From the NCBI GenBank assembly GCA_964584315.1, contig CAZOZO010000008.1:16898-80897 (forward strand): DNA of 64,000 bases, read 5' to 3'. Both the position numbers and the translations under genes were made by a program. The notes under the pieces are model-generated. The model worked only from the letters and a program-made list of their open reading frames with translations. It searched no databases and was not told the origin of the DNA. Shown here piece by piece: positions 16,410-24,027 of the stretch (within the stretch, counting starts at the first letter, position 1; each line of letters opens with the position of its first letter). The stretch comes from CAXXOK01 sp964584315 (GTDB lineage Bacteria > Bacillota > Clostridia > Christensenellales > Aristaeellaceae).

Positions 16410-17717
16410 TCACACCATGCCCAGCACGGTTGGCAACCACATGGAGATGGCGGGGATGTAGGTGACCAGCATCAGCCCGATGACCATCACGCCGTACATG
16501 GGCAGCATGTGGAAGCTGGTGCGCTCGATGGGCGTTTTGCCCACGGCGCAGCCCACATACAGCGCCGAGCCGACCGGCGGCGTGCACAGGCCGATGGCGA
16601 GGTTGAAGATCATGATGATGCCGAAGTGTACGGGACTCAAACCGATGGCGGGGCCGGTGACCACCGGCAGCAGGATGGGCGTCATGATCATGATGAGGGG
16701 GGCCATGTCCATGAAGCACCCAAGCACCAGCAGCAACAGGTTGATGATGAGAAGCAGAACGTACTTGTTGTTGGAAATGCTGACCAGCGCGGAGGTGAGC
16801 ATATCCGGCACACGCAGTTCCACCATCATGTAGGCGAAAGCCTTGGCTACGGCGATCAGCGTGAGCACGATGGCCAGCGTCTTAAGCGTGCGCTTGAGCA
16901 CCTGCCCAATGTTGCGCAGCTTGGCGCTGCGGAACACGAAGTACGTGAGGATGAACGCATAAACGCAGGCGATGGCAGCGCTCTCCGTAGCGGTGAAAAC
17001 GCCCATGGCTACGCCGCCCATGATGATGACGATGGTAAACAGCGGCAGGATGGCGTTCAGGATGATCCTGCCCCACTTTTCGCGAGGGGTGCGCACGCCC
17101 ATGGGGAAGTTGTAGTGCTTGCGCATCAGGAAGCAGAAGAGGAGCATTGCAAAACCCAGGAGGAAGCCGGGCAACGCGCCCGCCATGAATAGGCTGCCGA
17201 TGGTAACGCCGCCGCCCGCGGCCAGCGCATAGATTACCATGTTGTGGCTGGGCGGGATCAGCAGCCCCTGACAGGCGGTGGTCACTGTCAGACCGACCGA
17301 GAAATCGGGCGTGTAGCCCTGCTTGACCATCATGGGCACTACGACCGAGCCCAGCGAGCTTACGTCCGCCACGGCGGAGCCGGAGATGCCGCCGAAGAAC
17401 ATGCTGTCGATGCAGTTGACGTAGGCGAACCCACCGCGGAACCGGCCTACGGCCAGTGTGGCGAAATCGACGATCTTCTCGGATATGCCGCCCTCGCTCA
17501 TAAACTCGCCCATCAGTATGAAGAAGGGGATCGCCAGCAGCGAGAAGTTGTTGACGCCGCTGATCATCTGCTGTACGAGCACGGTCAGGCTGGTGTTCAT
17601 GATCAGCGCGGCGCAGATGGTGGAGATGAGCATGGCAAAGGAAATGGGCACGCGGACCATCAGCAGCAGGAAGAAGCCGCCGACCAGAACGATGATGGCG
17701 AGTGTCGAGGTGTCCAT
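16410..17717 (-). CDS. dctM: TRAP transporter large permease subunit
   Basis: The 435-residue DctM-type subunit moves the substrate with sodium or proton gradient energy. It shows VPISFAMLISTICAALIM, NNFSLLAIPFFILMGEFM, DSMFFGGISGSAVADVSSLG, LLIPPSHNMVIYALA, CFMDMAPLIMIMTPILLPV and IGLCTPPVGSALYVGCAVGK, all conserved in DctM/SiaM permeases. ATG 17717 shares one base with the dctQ stop (TGATG); the GTG at 17720 is in frame but unlikely. Third gene of the dctP-dctQ-dctM operon. Confidence 0.95.
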   Translation of the reverse strand: MDTSTLAIIVLVGGFFLLLMVRVPISFAMLISTICAALIMNTSLTVLVQQMISGVNNFSLLAIPFFILMGEFMSEGGISEKIVDFATLAVGRFRGGFAYVNCIDSMFFGGISGSAVADVSSLGSVVVPMMVKQGYTPDFSVGLTVTTACQGLLIPPSHNMVIYALAAGGGVTIGSLFMAGALPGFLLGFAMLLFCFLMRKHYNFPMGVRTPREKWGRIILNAILPLFTIVIIMGGVAMGVFTATESAAIACVYAFILTYFVFRSAKLRNIGQVLKRTLKTLAIVLTLIAVAKAFAYMMVELRVPDMLTSALVSISNNKYVLLLIINLLLLVLGCFMDMAPLIMIMTPILLPVVTGPAIGLSPVHFGIIMIFNLAIGLCTPPVGSALYVGCAVGKTPIERTSFHMLPMYGVMVIGLMLVTYIPAISMWLPTVLGMV

Positions 17718-18394
17718 CACTTGTCACCATCCTTTCGCTCGGTTTGCATTGTCGTTTCGGCCTTCGGCATTTCGCCGCCTGCCAGCCTGCAGGCCTCCGT
17801 GGCGATCGCCTCGTCCAGCACGGCACCGTCCGACACGGCGGCTTCCTCCGCGAGGGAGTCGCAGTAGATTTCGGAAGCATCCTTGTCCGGCTCGGCAAAA
17901 AGCGTATCGCCGGGCTTCAGCACGCCGGTCAGGTACAGGATGCTGTCAAACGTGATCAAAAAACCGGCGAGCGGTATGGGCAGGAACTGCCACCATGTCT
18001 TGAGCCCCGTCATGGGCAGCGTTCCGGTCAGCCCCATCATTTTCAGGCATCTCGCGCCGCCGTAGTACAGCATGAACAGGCCGCACAGCAGCACGCACAC
18101 GTCGCCGAACACCTCGAGGAACTTGCGGCCGAAGCCGTCCTTGCGGAAGCGGTTGTAAATGATACCCACACACATATGGGTTTTATCGCGCACGCCCATG
18201 GCGCAGGCCAGGAACGTAAACAGCGTGACCAAAAGGCGCGGTACTTCTTCCGCCCAGCCGATGCCGGTGTTGAAGAAGTAGCGCAGGATGACCGTCATGG
18301 TGACCACGACGATCATCGCGGCGAGCGAGACTTCGCCGACGACCAGAAAAATACGATGAGTCCAGCGGTTGATGGTACGCAGGGCACTAGCCAT
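17717..18394 (-). CDS. dctQ: TRAP transporter small permease subunit
   Basis: DctQ subunit of 225 residues with four membrane helices (VVGEVSLAAMIVVVTMTVIL, LLVTLFTFLACAMGVRDKTH, VFGDVCVLLCGLFMLYYGG, FLPIPLAGFLITFDSILYL) and the family motif RYFFNTGIGWAEEVPRLL. The last 60 residues form an acidic, Ala/Glu-rich cytoplasmic tail longer than in most DctQ proteins. AAAGGAGG precedes ATG 18394. Coupled to dctM by a one-base overlap. Confidence 0.92.
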   Translation of the reverse strand: MASALRTINRWTHRIFLVVGEVSLAAMIVVVTMTVILRYFFNTGIGWAEEVPRLLVTLFTFLACAMGVRDKTHMCVGIIYNRFRKDGFGRKFLEVFGDVCVLLCGLFMLYYGGARCLKMMGLTGTLPMTGLKTWWQFLPIPLAGFLITFDSILYLTGVLKPGDTLFAEPDKDASEIYCDSLAEEAAVSDGAVLDEAIATEACRLAGGEMPKAETTMQTERKDGDK

Positions 18395-18417
18395 GGTGAC
18401 CCTCCTTTTTGCAAAAC

Positions 18418-18444
18418 GGGGGAGGAACGCGGCGTTCCTCCCCC
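18418..18444 (-). terminator. Stem-loop between dctP and dctQ, likely attenuating or mRNA-stabilising
   Basis: Perfect 12-base stem (GGGGGAGGAACG/CGTTCCTCCCCC) with a 3-base loop, followed on the minus strand by a short TTTT. Such hairpins after a binding-protein gene often cause higher yield of the binding protein than of the permeases. Confidence 0.65.
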
Positions 18445-18472
18445 GCGGGGTTTCCCCATTTTGGAAGGGTTT

Positions 18473-19486
18473 TTAGAAATCCTTGCCCATGTCCTTGATG
18501 GCGGTGATGATGTCCTTGTAGTCCGCGCCGAAGGTGTCGTACAGGCTGCTCATGCGGGATTCGAACTCCGCGCGGGCTTCGGGCGTCAGCTCGATGATGG
18601 TGGTGCCGGCGTCACGCACGATCTTCTCGGAGGAGGCTTCCTTCTCGGCCCACTTCTGGATCTCGAACTCCTGCGTGGCCTTGGCGCACTCGACGATGAT
18701 GGCCCAGTCCGCGGGGTCGATGGAATCCTTCACGGCCTTGGAAGCAAGCAGGATCTCCGGCACGCGGGTGTGCTGGTCAAGGATGTAGAACTTGGCGGCC
18801 TCGTAGTCGCCCATGTTCTGGTAGGTGGGCCAGTTGTTCTCGGCGCCGTCGATCACCTTCTGGGTGATGTTGGCATACACGTCGTTGGGGCCGATGCCGG
18901 TCACGCCCGTCGCGCCGAGGGCCTCGACCATGGCGACCATCATGGGGTTGTTCTGCACGCGGATCTTCAGGCCCGCCATGTCGGCCACGGTGTGCACTTC
19001 CTTGGTCAGGTAGAAGCTGCGGCTGCCCGCGTCGTAGTAGCACAGGCCGACCAGCCCGCTGGGCACGCCGTCCTTATTGACGCCGGTCTCGATGTCGGCA
19101 AGCAGCTTCTGGCCGATCTCGCCGTTCAACACCGCCCACATGTGCGCGGCGCTCTTGTAGAGGTAAGGCATCTGGATGGCGTTGATGGAGGGCACATAGC
19201 TGCCCACCGGCGAAGCGGACACGCGCGCGAACGCGAGGTCGCCCAGCTGCAGGGCTTCGATGGCTTCGCTCTCCTGACCGTAGAGGGTGCCGCCCAGGAA
19301 CACGTCGATCTTGATGCGGCCTTCGGTCTTTTCGGCGACGAGGCGGGCGAACTCGGCATCCGCCAGCGCGGTGGGGTAGCCCTCAGCGTGCACTTCGCTG
19401 AGTTTGAGGACGGTCTCGGCAACCGCCATCGTGGAGAGGGCGAAAACCATCACAAGGGCAAGCACCAATGACAGAACCTTTTTCAT
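18473..19486 (-). CDS. dctP: TRAP transporter solute-binding protein
   Basis: The 337-residue binding protein has a signal peptide (LSLVLALVMVFALSTMAVAE, AxA site, no lipobox Cys) and the DctP fold. LKLSEVHAEGYPTALADAEF and the conserved Arg in AGLKIRVQNNPMMVAMVEAL (carboxylate binding) followed by NDVYANITQKVIDGAENNWP are typical of uronate- and sugar-acid-binding DctP proteins. AGGAGG precedes the ATG. Its promoter carries the same dyad as uxaC and uxaA, so the likely ligand is galacturonate, glucuronate or an oligo-derived uronate (inference). Confidence 0.92.
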   Translation of the reverse strand: MKKVLSLVLALVMVFALSTMAVAETVLKLSEVHAEGYPTALADAEFARLVAEKTEGRIKIDVFLGGTLYGQESEAIEALQLGDLAFARVSASPVGSYVPSINAIQMPYLYKSAAHMWAVLNGEIGQKLLADIETGVNKDGVPSGLVGLCYYDAGSRSFYLTKEVHTVADMAGLKIRVQNNPMMVAMVEALGATGVTGIGPNDVYANITQKVIDGAENNWPTYQNMGDYEAAKFYILDQHTRVPEILLASKAVKDSIDPADWAIIVECAKATQEFEIQKWAEKEASSEKIVRDAGTTIIELTPEARAEFESRMSSLYDTFGADYKDIITAIKDMGKDF

Positions 19487-19546
19487 TTGGGTATTCCTCC
19501 TCAGACATTGTTTGACAGGCCGGACGGTACGCGATCATCCCGACCG

Positions 19547-19592
19547 CGTAAGAGCTTACATCCATTATATCGGCAGAATTTTGGAATTACAA
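19547..19592 (-). promoter_or_regulatory. TRAP operon promoter and uronate operator copy C
   Basis: Minus-strand TTGTAA (19587-19592), 17-base spacer, TATAAT (19564-19569). The dyad TGTAAGCTCTTACG (minus strand, 19547-19560) covers the expected transcription start and matches the operator pattern at uxaC and uxaA. Confidence 0.7.
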
Positions 19593-19696
19593 GTGCTTTA
19601 TGGTCGATTAACTTCCATACAAGCACGAAAACGAGTGAAATATAGACTGCATAACAAAAATTGAGAAAAAATACTGTGGAACGAATGTGGAACGTA

Positions 19697-19710
19697 AGAA
19701 AGCGTTTACA
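19697..19710 (-). promoter_or_regulatory. Candidate cre (CcpA-type catabolite repression) site
   Basis: TGTAAACGCTTTCT on the minus strand fits the cre consensus TGWNANCGNTNWCA except for the last base. It lies about 140 bases upstream of the TRAP transcription start, beside two GTGGAACG direct repeats (from 19677 and 19687) and other LacI-like half-sites. Confidence 0.45.
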
Positions 19711-20203
19711 TGAAACGATTCAGAAAACGGTTCCACAGCTTGTTTTTCAAATTGCATGAGAGATCAAAAGCATAAAAAACATGCCAAAAATGACATGCCA
19801 TTGTGCTGGAAAGAGAGCGTATCATGTGCACAAAGCACGCAGACAGGCTATTGGCAGCGCTTTGCGGACAAGCTGCGCGAAACGGGCGCGTTATGCCCGG
19901 CATGGGGAAAGCGGGATGTTCCCCGGCGAAAATTGCCGCAGATGCACGAACTGATGTGGAACACATATCGCGAAAGCTGGAACCGCGAAACGGACGAAAG
20001 CCTTTTGCTACTTACATTTGAGCGCAAAGACCTGACTTGACGCTGGTTGCAAAAGCCCGCGCGAGGCGGCGCGGGCAAGTGGGAAACGGGAACCGAGCCC
20101 CCATTCGTTTCATCCACTAACAACAGACTTGGCACGAGCCTGCCTAAGTGATCGAGCGGCAACGAAACCGCATATGGCAACGCTGGCAAACTACCTGACA
20201 GGC
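19711..20203. other. Intergenic region, no supported gene
   Basis: This stretch is more A/T-rich than its surroundings. Open frames of 70-95 codons exist on the + strand, but none has a ribosome site or a recognisable protein pattern. The only clear signal is the terminator at 20055-20076. Confidence 0.4.
20055..20076 (-). terminator. Rho-independent terminator downstream of wecB
   Basis: GCCCGCGC/GCGCGGGC stem with a 6-base loop, followed on the minus strand by TTTTGC; about 130 bases after the wecB stop. Confidence 0.7.
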
Positions 20204-21304
20204 CTACTTGAGGCTGCGGGCCAGGATATCAGCGATACGCTCGCTGGCGTGGCCGTCGCCGTAAGGGTTTACGGAGCCCTCCATCTCGCGGTACTTGGCG
20301 GGGTCGTGTAAAAGCTCCATCACCGCATCGTAGATGGGCTGCTCAGCGGTGCCCACCAGCCGCAGGGTTCCTGCGTCCAGCCCTTCGGGGCGCTCGGTGG
20401 TGTCGCGCATCACCAGCACGGGCTTGCCAAGCGACGGGGCCTCCTCCTGGATGCCGCCGCTGTCGGTCATGATGAGGTAAGCGCGGGCCATCACGTTATG
20501 GAAATCCAGCACGTCCAGCGGTTCGATCATGCGGATGCGATCCTGTCCGGAGAAGCACCGCCGCGCCGTGTCGCGCACGCTGGGGTTCATGTGCATGGGA
20601 TAAATCAGTTTTACGTCCGGCGTTTCGTCCACTACGCGGCGGATGGCCGTGAACATGTGGCGCATGGGCGTGCCGAGGTTTTCGCGCCGGTGCGCCGTCA
20701 AAAGGATCAGTCGGCTGCCCTTGGCCCATTCGATCTCCGGGTGGGTGTAATCCGCCCGCACGGTGGTGGCGAGGGCGTCGATCACGGTATTGCCCGTCAC
20801 GTGGATGGCCCCCTCCGGCTTGCCCTCGCGGATCAGGTTGTCGCGGCTCATGGCCGTGGGCGCGAAATAGAATTTGGCGATCAGGTCGACCGCCTGCCGG
20901 TTGAACTCCTCAGGGAAGGGGCTGTGCAGGTTATAGGTGCGCAGGCCCGCTTCCACATGGCCCACGGGTATTTGCAGGTAAAAGCAGGCCAGCGAGGTCA
21001 CAAACGCGGTGGAGGTATCGCCGTGCACCAGCACCACGTCCGGCTTTTCGGCCTCCAGTATCTCGCGGATGCGCTGCAGGATGTTCACCGTTACGTCAAA
21101 GAGGGTCTGCTTCGCCTGCATGATGCACAGATCATACTTTGGCACGACTTGAAAAGCAGATAAAATCTGATCCAGCATCTGCCGGTGCTGGCCGGTCACG
21201 CACACGACGGTCTCAAAGGCGGGGTGGCGCGAGAGCACATGCACCAGCGGGCACATTTTGATCGCCTCGGGTCTGGTGCCAAAGATGAGCATCACTTTTT
21301 TCAT
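20204..21304 (-). CDS. wecB: UDP-N-acetylglucosamine 2-epimerase (non-hydrolysing)
   Basis: Interconverts UDP-GlcNAc and UDP-ManNAc, the precursor of ManNAc in teichoic acid linkage units or capsule. The 366-residue length and motifs are typical: MLIFGTRPEAIKMCPLV, CVTGQHRQMLDQ, VLVHGDTSTAFV, GHVEAGLRTYN, PFPEEFNRQ, LLTAHRRENLG, IMTDSGGIQEEAPSLGKPVL and RPEGLDAGTLRLVG. Start ATG 21304 is set by the family N-terminus (MKKVMLIFGTRPEA); a GAGG about 12 bases upstream is weak. It follows murI by 79 bases on the same strand, so both envelope-precursor genes are likely one operon ending at 20055-20076. Confidence 0.95.
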   Translation of the reverse strand: MKKVMLIFGTRPEAIKMCPLVHVLSRHPAFETVVCVTGQHRQMLDQILSAFQVVPKYDLCIMQAKQTLFDVTVNILQRIREILEAEKPDVVLVHGDTSTAFVTSLACFYLQIPVGHVEAGLRTYNLHSPFPEEFNRQAVDLIAKFYFAPTAMSRDNLIREGKPEGAIHVTGNTVIDALATTVRADYTHPEIEWAKGSRLILLTAHRRENLGTPMRHMFTAIRRVVDETPDVKLIYPMHMNPSVRDTARRCFSGQDRIRMIEPLDVLDFHNVMARAYLIMTDSGGIQEEAPSLGKPVLVMRDTTERPEGLDAGTLRLVGTAEQPIYDAVMELLHDPAKYREMEGSVNPYGDGHASERIADILARSLK

Positions 21305-21383
21305 GTGCAAACCAACCTCACCCGCAAAACGCGGTGTATTTCCGTCGCTGCCATTGTACCGTACCATGGAGGGGATTGCAACC

Positions 21384-22160
21384 TCACGGCGCATCCGCCA
21401 GCGCGCGCAGGAACCACGCGCGCATCCGCTGCGGGATGGACGGATCCGCCGCTGTGCTCAAAAACTGCGGTTCATGCACGGGTGCGCCGCTGCCAAGCAA
21501 TCCGCCCTCGGCGAGCCGTGCCTGCAACTGCCGCGCGGTGCCCAGGTTGCCATCCACCAGCACCACATCGGTCGGCAGCAGGTTTGCCAGCGCGCGGCGC
21601 AAAAAAACATAATGCGTGCAGCCCAGCACCACAGCCTTGACGGGTCTGGTCAGGTGCGGGCCCAAAAGCTCGGTAAGCTTTGCTTCAATGCGGGGGCCGT
21701 CGGTCTCGCCCGCCTCAATCAGCTCCACGAGGCCGGGGCAGGGCACGGGCACTGCGTTTTGGCCGTAGCGGGCCATCAGGCTGTGGAACTTGTCCAGCGT
21801 AAGGGTCATGGCGGTGGCCATGACCAGTACGGCGCCGCTGCGGGGCAAAAGCGACGCGGGCTTGAGCGCGGGCTCCATGCCGATGATGGGCAGCGGCAGT
21901 TCATGCCGTAGCGCGTCTGCGGCGGCGCTGGTGGCCGTGTTGCAGGCGATCACCACGGCTTTGCAGCCAAGATCGATCAGGCGGCTTACACCCTGGCGGG
22001 TAAAATCGAGCACCTCGCCCGGCGTGCGGTCGCCGTAAGGTGCGTTCAGGTTGTCGCCTAAAAATAGAAAGTTTTCCGCCGGCAACAGCCGCACGGCCTC
22101 GGCAAGCACGCTGACCCCGCCAAAACCGCTGTCGAACACGCCAATGGGCCGGTCGTCCAA
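21384..22160 (-). CDS. murI: Glutamate racemase (TTG start)
   Basis: Makes D-glutamate for peptidoglycan. Motifs: RPIGVFDSGFGGVSVLAEA with the first acid/base region, FLGDNLNAPYGDRTPGEVLD, VIACNTATSAAADALR with catalytic Cys, and VLGCTHYVFLRRAL with the second catalytic Cys. I place the start at TTG 22160 because GGAGG lies 9 bases upstream, the product then begins MDDRPIGVFDSG as expected, and a promoter starts transcription only about 20-30 bases upstream; this gives 258 residues. The frame is open further upstream but that part is non-coding. Confidence 0.93.
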   Translation of the reverse strand: MDDRPIGVFDSGFGGVSVLAEAVRLLPAENFLFLGDNLNAPYGDRTPGEVLDFTRQGVSRLIDLGCKAVVIACNTATSAAADALRHELPLPIIGMEPALKPASLLPRSGAVLVMATAMTLTLDKFHSLMARYGQNAVPVPCPGLVELIEAGETDGPRIEAKLTELLGPHLTRPVKAVVLGCTHYVFLRRALANLLPTDVVLVDGNLGTARQLQARLAEGGLLGSGAPVHEPQFLSTAADPSIPQRMRAWFLRALADAP

Positions 22161-22188
22161 TGCGATACACCTCCGGTCAGATACTTGT

Positions 22189-22217
22189 ATTATAACGTCC
22201 GCACGGCGCTTTGGCAA
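22189..22217 (-). promoter_or_regulatory. murI-wecB promoter
   Basis: Minus-strand TTGCCA (22212-22217), 17-base spacer, TATAAT (22189-22194), giving a very short leader before the murI ribosome site. Confidence 0.8.
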
Positions 22218-22405
22218 GGCGAAGCGCCGCAGCGCGCGAAAAAACAGCACGGCTTTCGCCGCGCCGCAATGGGTACACAAACAACGGGTCAGGAGTAATG
22301 GGTCTGGCGAGGCCGACATGGTTCGCGTGGCCTCAGCTGCGGCGTATCTCCGGCAAGCAGCCAGTCGTGGATAAGCGCTACAATGGACGTTTTCTGCCTG
22401 TCCTG

Positions 22406-22897
22406 TCAGCCGCCACTCGCGCCGATCAGCGCGTTCGTCTGTACGCTGAGCGCCTCGATGCTCTGGGTGAGCGACGTCAGGCTGTCGCTCACCTTCTGGC
22501 CGCTGGAGAGCTTCGCGTCGTACGCGTCGATCACGGTGTAGATGTTGTCAAAAACCGATTGCTGGTACAGGCGGCCCACCTCGCCGAACATGCTCACGTT
22601 CAGGTCGTTGATGATCTCGATGCCGTGCACGTACTGGCGTATCTTGCCCAGCACGTTGCTGGTGGTGGTCGCGCCAAGGCGGCTTAAGGTGTTGGTCTGG
22701 CTCACGGCGTGCTGGATCTCGCTGCGCAGCTTTGCGTTACGCTGGTTTTCGAAGTTGGCCTCGTTCAGCCCGCCCACGCCGATCAGCTTGAGCAGGATGA
22801 AGGCCGCCACGATGATCGCCAGGATCACCAGGATCGGCTGGTAGCGGTTGGAGCGCATGATGGCGTTGAAGCGGCTCCGGCTGGAATAACGGTACAA
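22406..22897 (-). CDS. Single-pass membrane protein of unknown function (TTG start)
   Basis: A 163-residue protein with a basic N-terminus (RYSSRSRFNAIMRSNRYQ), one membrane helix (ILVILAIIVAAFILLKLIG, about residues 22-40), and an extracytoplasmic, mostly helical domain with heptad-like patterns (FENQRNAKLRSEIQHAVSQT, YQQSVFDNIYTVIDAYDAKL, LTSLTQSIEALSVQTNALIG). AAAGGAGG lies 7 bases before TTG 22897 and no in-frame ATG precedes it. I do not recognise the family; the helical ectodomain suggests oligomerisation or a role at the envelope. Monocistronic, divergent from a GNAT gene. Confidence 0.75.
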   Translation of the reverse strand: MYRYSSRSRFNAIMRSNRYQPILVILAIIVAAFILLKLIGVGGLNEANFENQRNAKLRSEIQHAVSQTNTLSRLGATTTSNVLGKIRQYVHGIEIINDLNVSMFGEVGRLYQQSVFDNIYTVIDAYDAKLSSGQKVSDSLTSLTQSIEALSVQTNALIGASGG

Positions 22898-22974
22898 GGG
22901 CGTTCCTCCTTTAGTGCATGCGGGGTCATATGTAGAAAACGGCCTGCTGCCGGATGCGAGCTCAAGTTTTCAGT

Positions 22975-23003
22975 ATTATAACATAGGTTTTGCGCGGGGT
23001 AAA
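22975..23003 (-). promoter_or_regulatory. Promoter of the 22406-22897 membrane protein gene
   Basis: Minus-strand TTTACC (22998-23003), 17-base spacer, TATAAT (22975-22980). Confidence 0.75.
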
Positions 23004-23023
23004 TACGGCGCGCGGCGCGCCGG

Positions 23024-23052
23024 TTGCCCCGCAGCGCGGCTCGTGGTATGAT
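23024..23052 (+). promoter_or_regulatory. Promoter of the GNAT gene
   Basis: TTGCCC (23024-23029), 17-base spacer, TATGAT (23047-23052), 36 bases before the start codon. Confidence 0.65.
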
Positions 23053-23088
23053 GGCGGCATAGAAATACGGGGCGGGAGGGGAAACACC

Positions 23089-23697
23089 ATGCCTGCGCGC
23101 GAGGTACCAAAGCCCACCAGAGCCGAGTTTACCCAGATGGTAACGATCTTGACCGACGCTTTCTGGCGCACGCCGATGTTCACTGGCTACCTGTTCCGCG
23201 GACGCAAGGCGCTGGCCCGCACGTTCATGGCCATGCTGCTGCGCTATGGCCTAAAAGCGGGGCGCGTGTTCGCCTTGGATGGCGAGGGTGGCATCACGGC
23301 CTGCGCGACGTGGTCCACGCCCGCTTCGCCGGAGATGGGCCTTGCCACCTATCTGCGGCTGGGGCTGTGGCTGCACATGCTTTGGATCGGCCTGCGCAGC
23401 CCCGCGGCGCTGCCCCGCATCGCGGAGCTGTTCCGCATGCTGGAGCATTTTGCGCCTGACATACCCTGTGCCACGCTGGAGTTTTTGGCTTCGCGCAAGA
23501 AAGGCGCGGGCGCGCAGGTCGCGCGGGAGAGCATGGCCGCCTTCGACGGGCAGACGCTCTATGTGGAGAGCATCGTCAGCAAGGACGACCACGCCTTCTA
23601 CCGGCGGCTGGGGTTCGTGCCCTTCGCGCGCACGGATTTCCACGGCACGGACTATGCGTTCATGCTCATCCGCCCCACGGACGGCAGGGCCGCCTGA
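23089..23697 (+). CDS. GNAT-family N-acetyltransferase
   Basis: The 202-residue protein has the late GNAT elements LYVESIVSKDDHAFYRRLGF and VPFARTDFHGTDYAFMLIRP (strand beta-5, helix alpha-4 and the final strands); its acetyl-CoA loop is not the classic Q/RxxGxG/A and lies in the degenerate ARKKGAG/QVARESMAAFD area. It resembles the YkkB/'GNAT with N-terminal helical extension' type in which the first half (FRGRKALARTFMAMLLRYGL) is poorly conserved. Start ATG 23089 follows GGAGGGG. Substrate unknown. Between its stop and 24028 lies the T-box leader of the next gene, so it is transcribed on its own. Confidence 0.7.
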   Translation: MPAREVPKPTRAEFTQMVTILTDAFWRTPMFTGYLFRGRKALARTFMAMLLRYGLKAGRVFALDGEGGITACATWSTPASPEMGLATYLRLGLWLHMLWIGLRSPAALPRIAELFRMLEHFAPDIPCATLEFLASRKKGAGAQVARESMAAFDGQTLYVESIVSKDDHAFYRRLGFVPFARTDFHGTDYAFMLIRPTDGRAA

Positions 23698-23725
23698 TTG
23701 CACTGTTTTTTCTGTATCCAAACCC

Positions 23726-23754
23726 TTGACAAAGCCCCCGCCCTCCGCTATAAT
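23726..23754 (+). promoter_or_regulatory. Promoter of the T-box/acyl-CoA synthetase unit
   Basis: Consensus TTGACA (23726-23731), 17-base spacer, consensus TATAAT (23749-23754). Confidence 0.9.
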
Positions 23755-23760
23755 CAACCC

Positions 23761-24008
23761 AATTTCCAACGCGATGAACGGGCGCGACAAGCGCGGTATG
23801 CCTTTCAGAGAAGCGCCGGTGGTGCGAGGCGCAAAGGCGGGCGCAGGTCCCCTCCCCCGTGAGCGGCCCTCGGGAACGGCAGTACCGACGGACGGGCAGG
23901 CCCGATAAAGCCTTTTGAGCGGGAGCATTGGCTCCAAGCGAAGTGGTACCGCGGATGCGACAGCCTCCGTCTTCGATGGTTTTCGAAGGCGGGGGCGTTT
24001 TGTTTGCA
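23761..24008 (+). promoter_or_regulatory. T-box riboswitch leader
   Basis: Stem I is visible: base ACGGG/CCCGT (23778-23782 with 23856-23860) followed by GAGC, GCCTTT/AAAGGC (23800-23805 with 23833-23838), an AGAGA bulge and a distal hairpin GCGCC/GGCGC with GGTGGTGCGAG. The T-box itself is GAAGTGGTACCGCGG (23940-23954), and a terminator (GCCTCCG...CGGGGGC region, 23973-23996) with TTTTGTTT follows. The T after TGG predicts a tRNA with discriminator A, arguing against Ser (G in the two tRNA-Ser here). The specifier lies in AGGTCCCCTCC (23845-23855); GTC (Val) or CTC (Leu) are the best readings, but I cannot fix the register. Uncharged tRNA should turn the downstream synthetase on. Confidence 0.88.
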
Positions 24009-24027
24009 AAGTAGAGGAGGGCGCAGC

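Noticed and set aside
19756..20040. A 94-codon open frame on the + strand in the TRAP-wecB gap
   Set aside because: No ribosome site before the ATG, no recognisable protein pattern, and an overlapping frame of similar length; not enough to call a gene.
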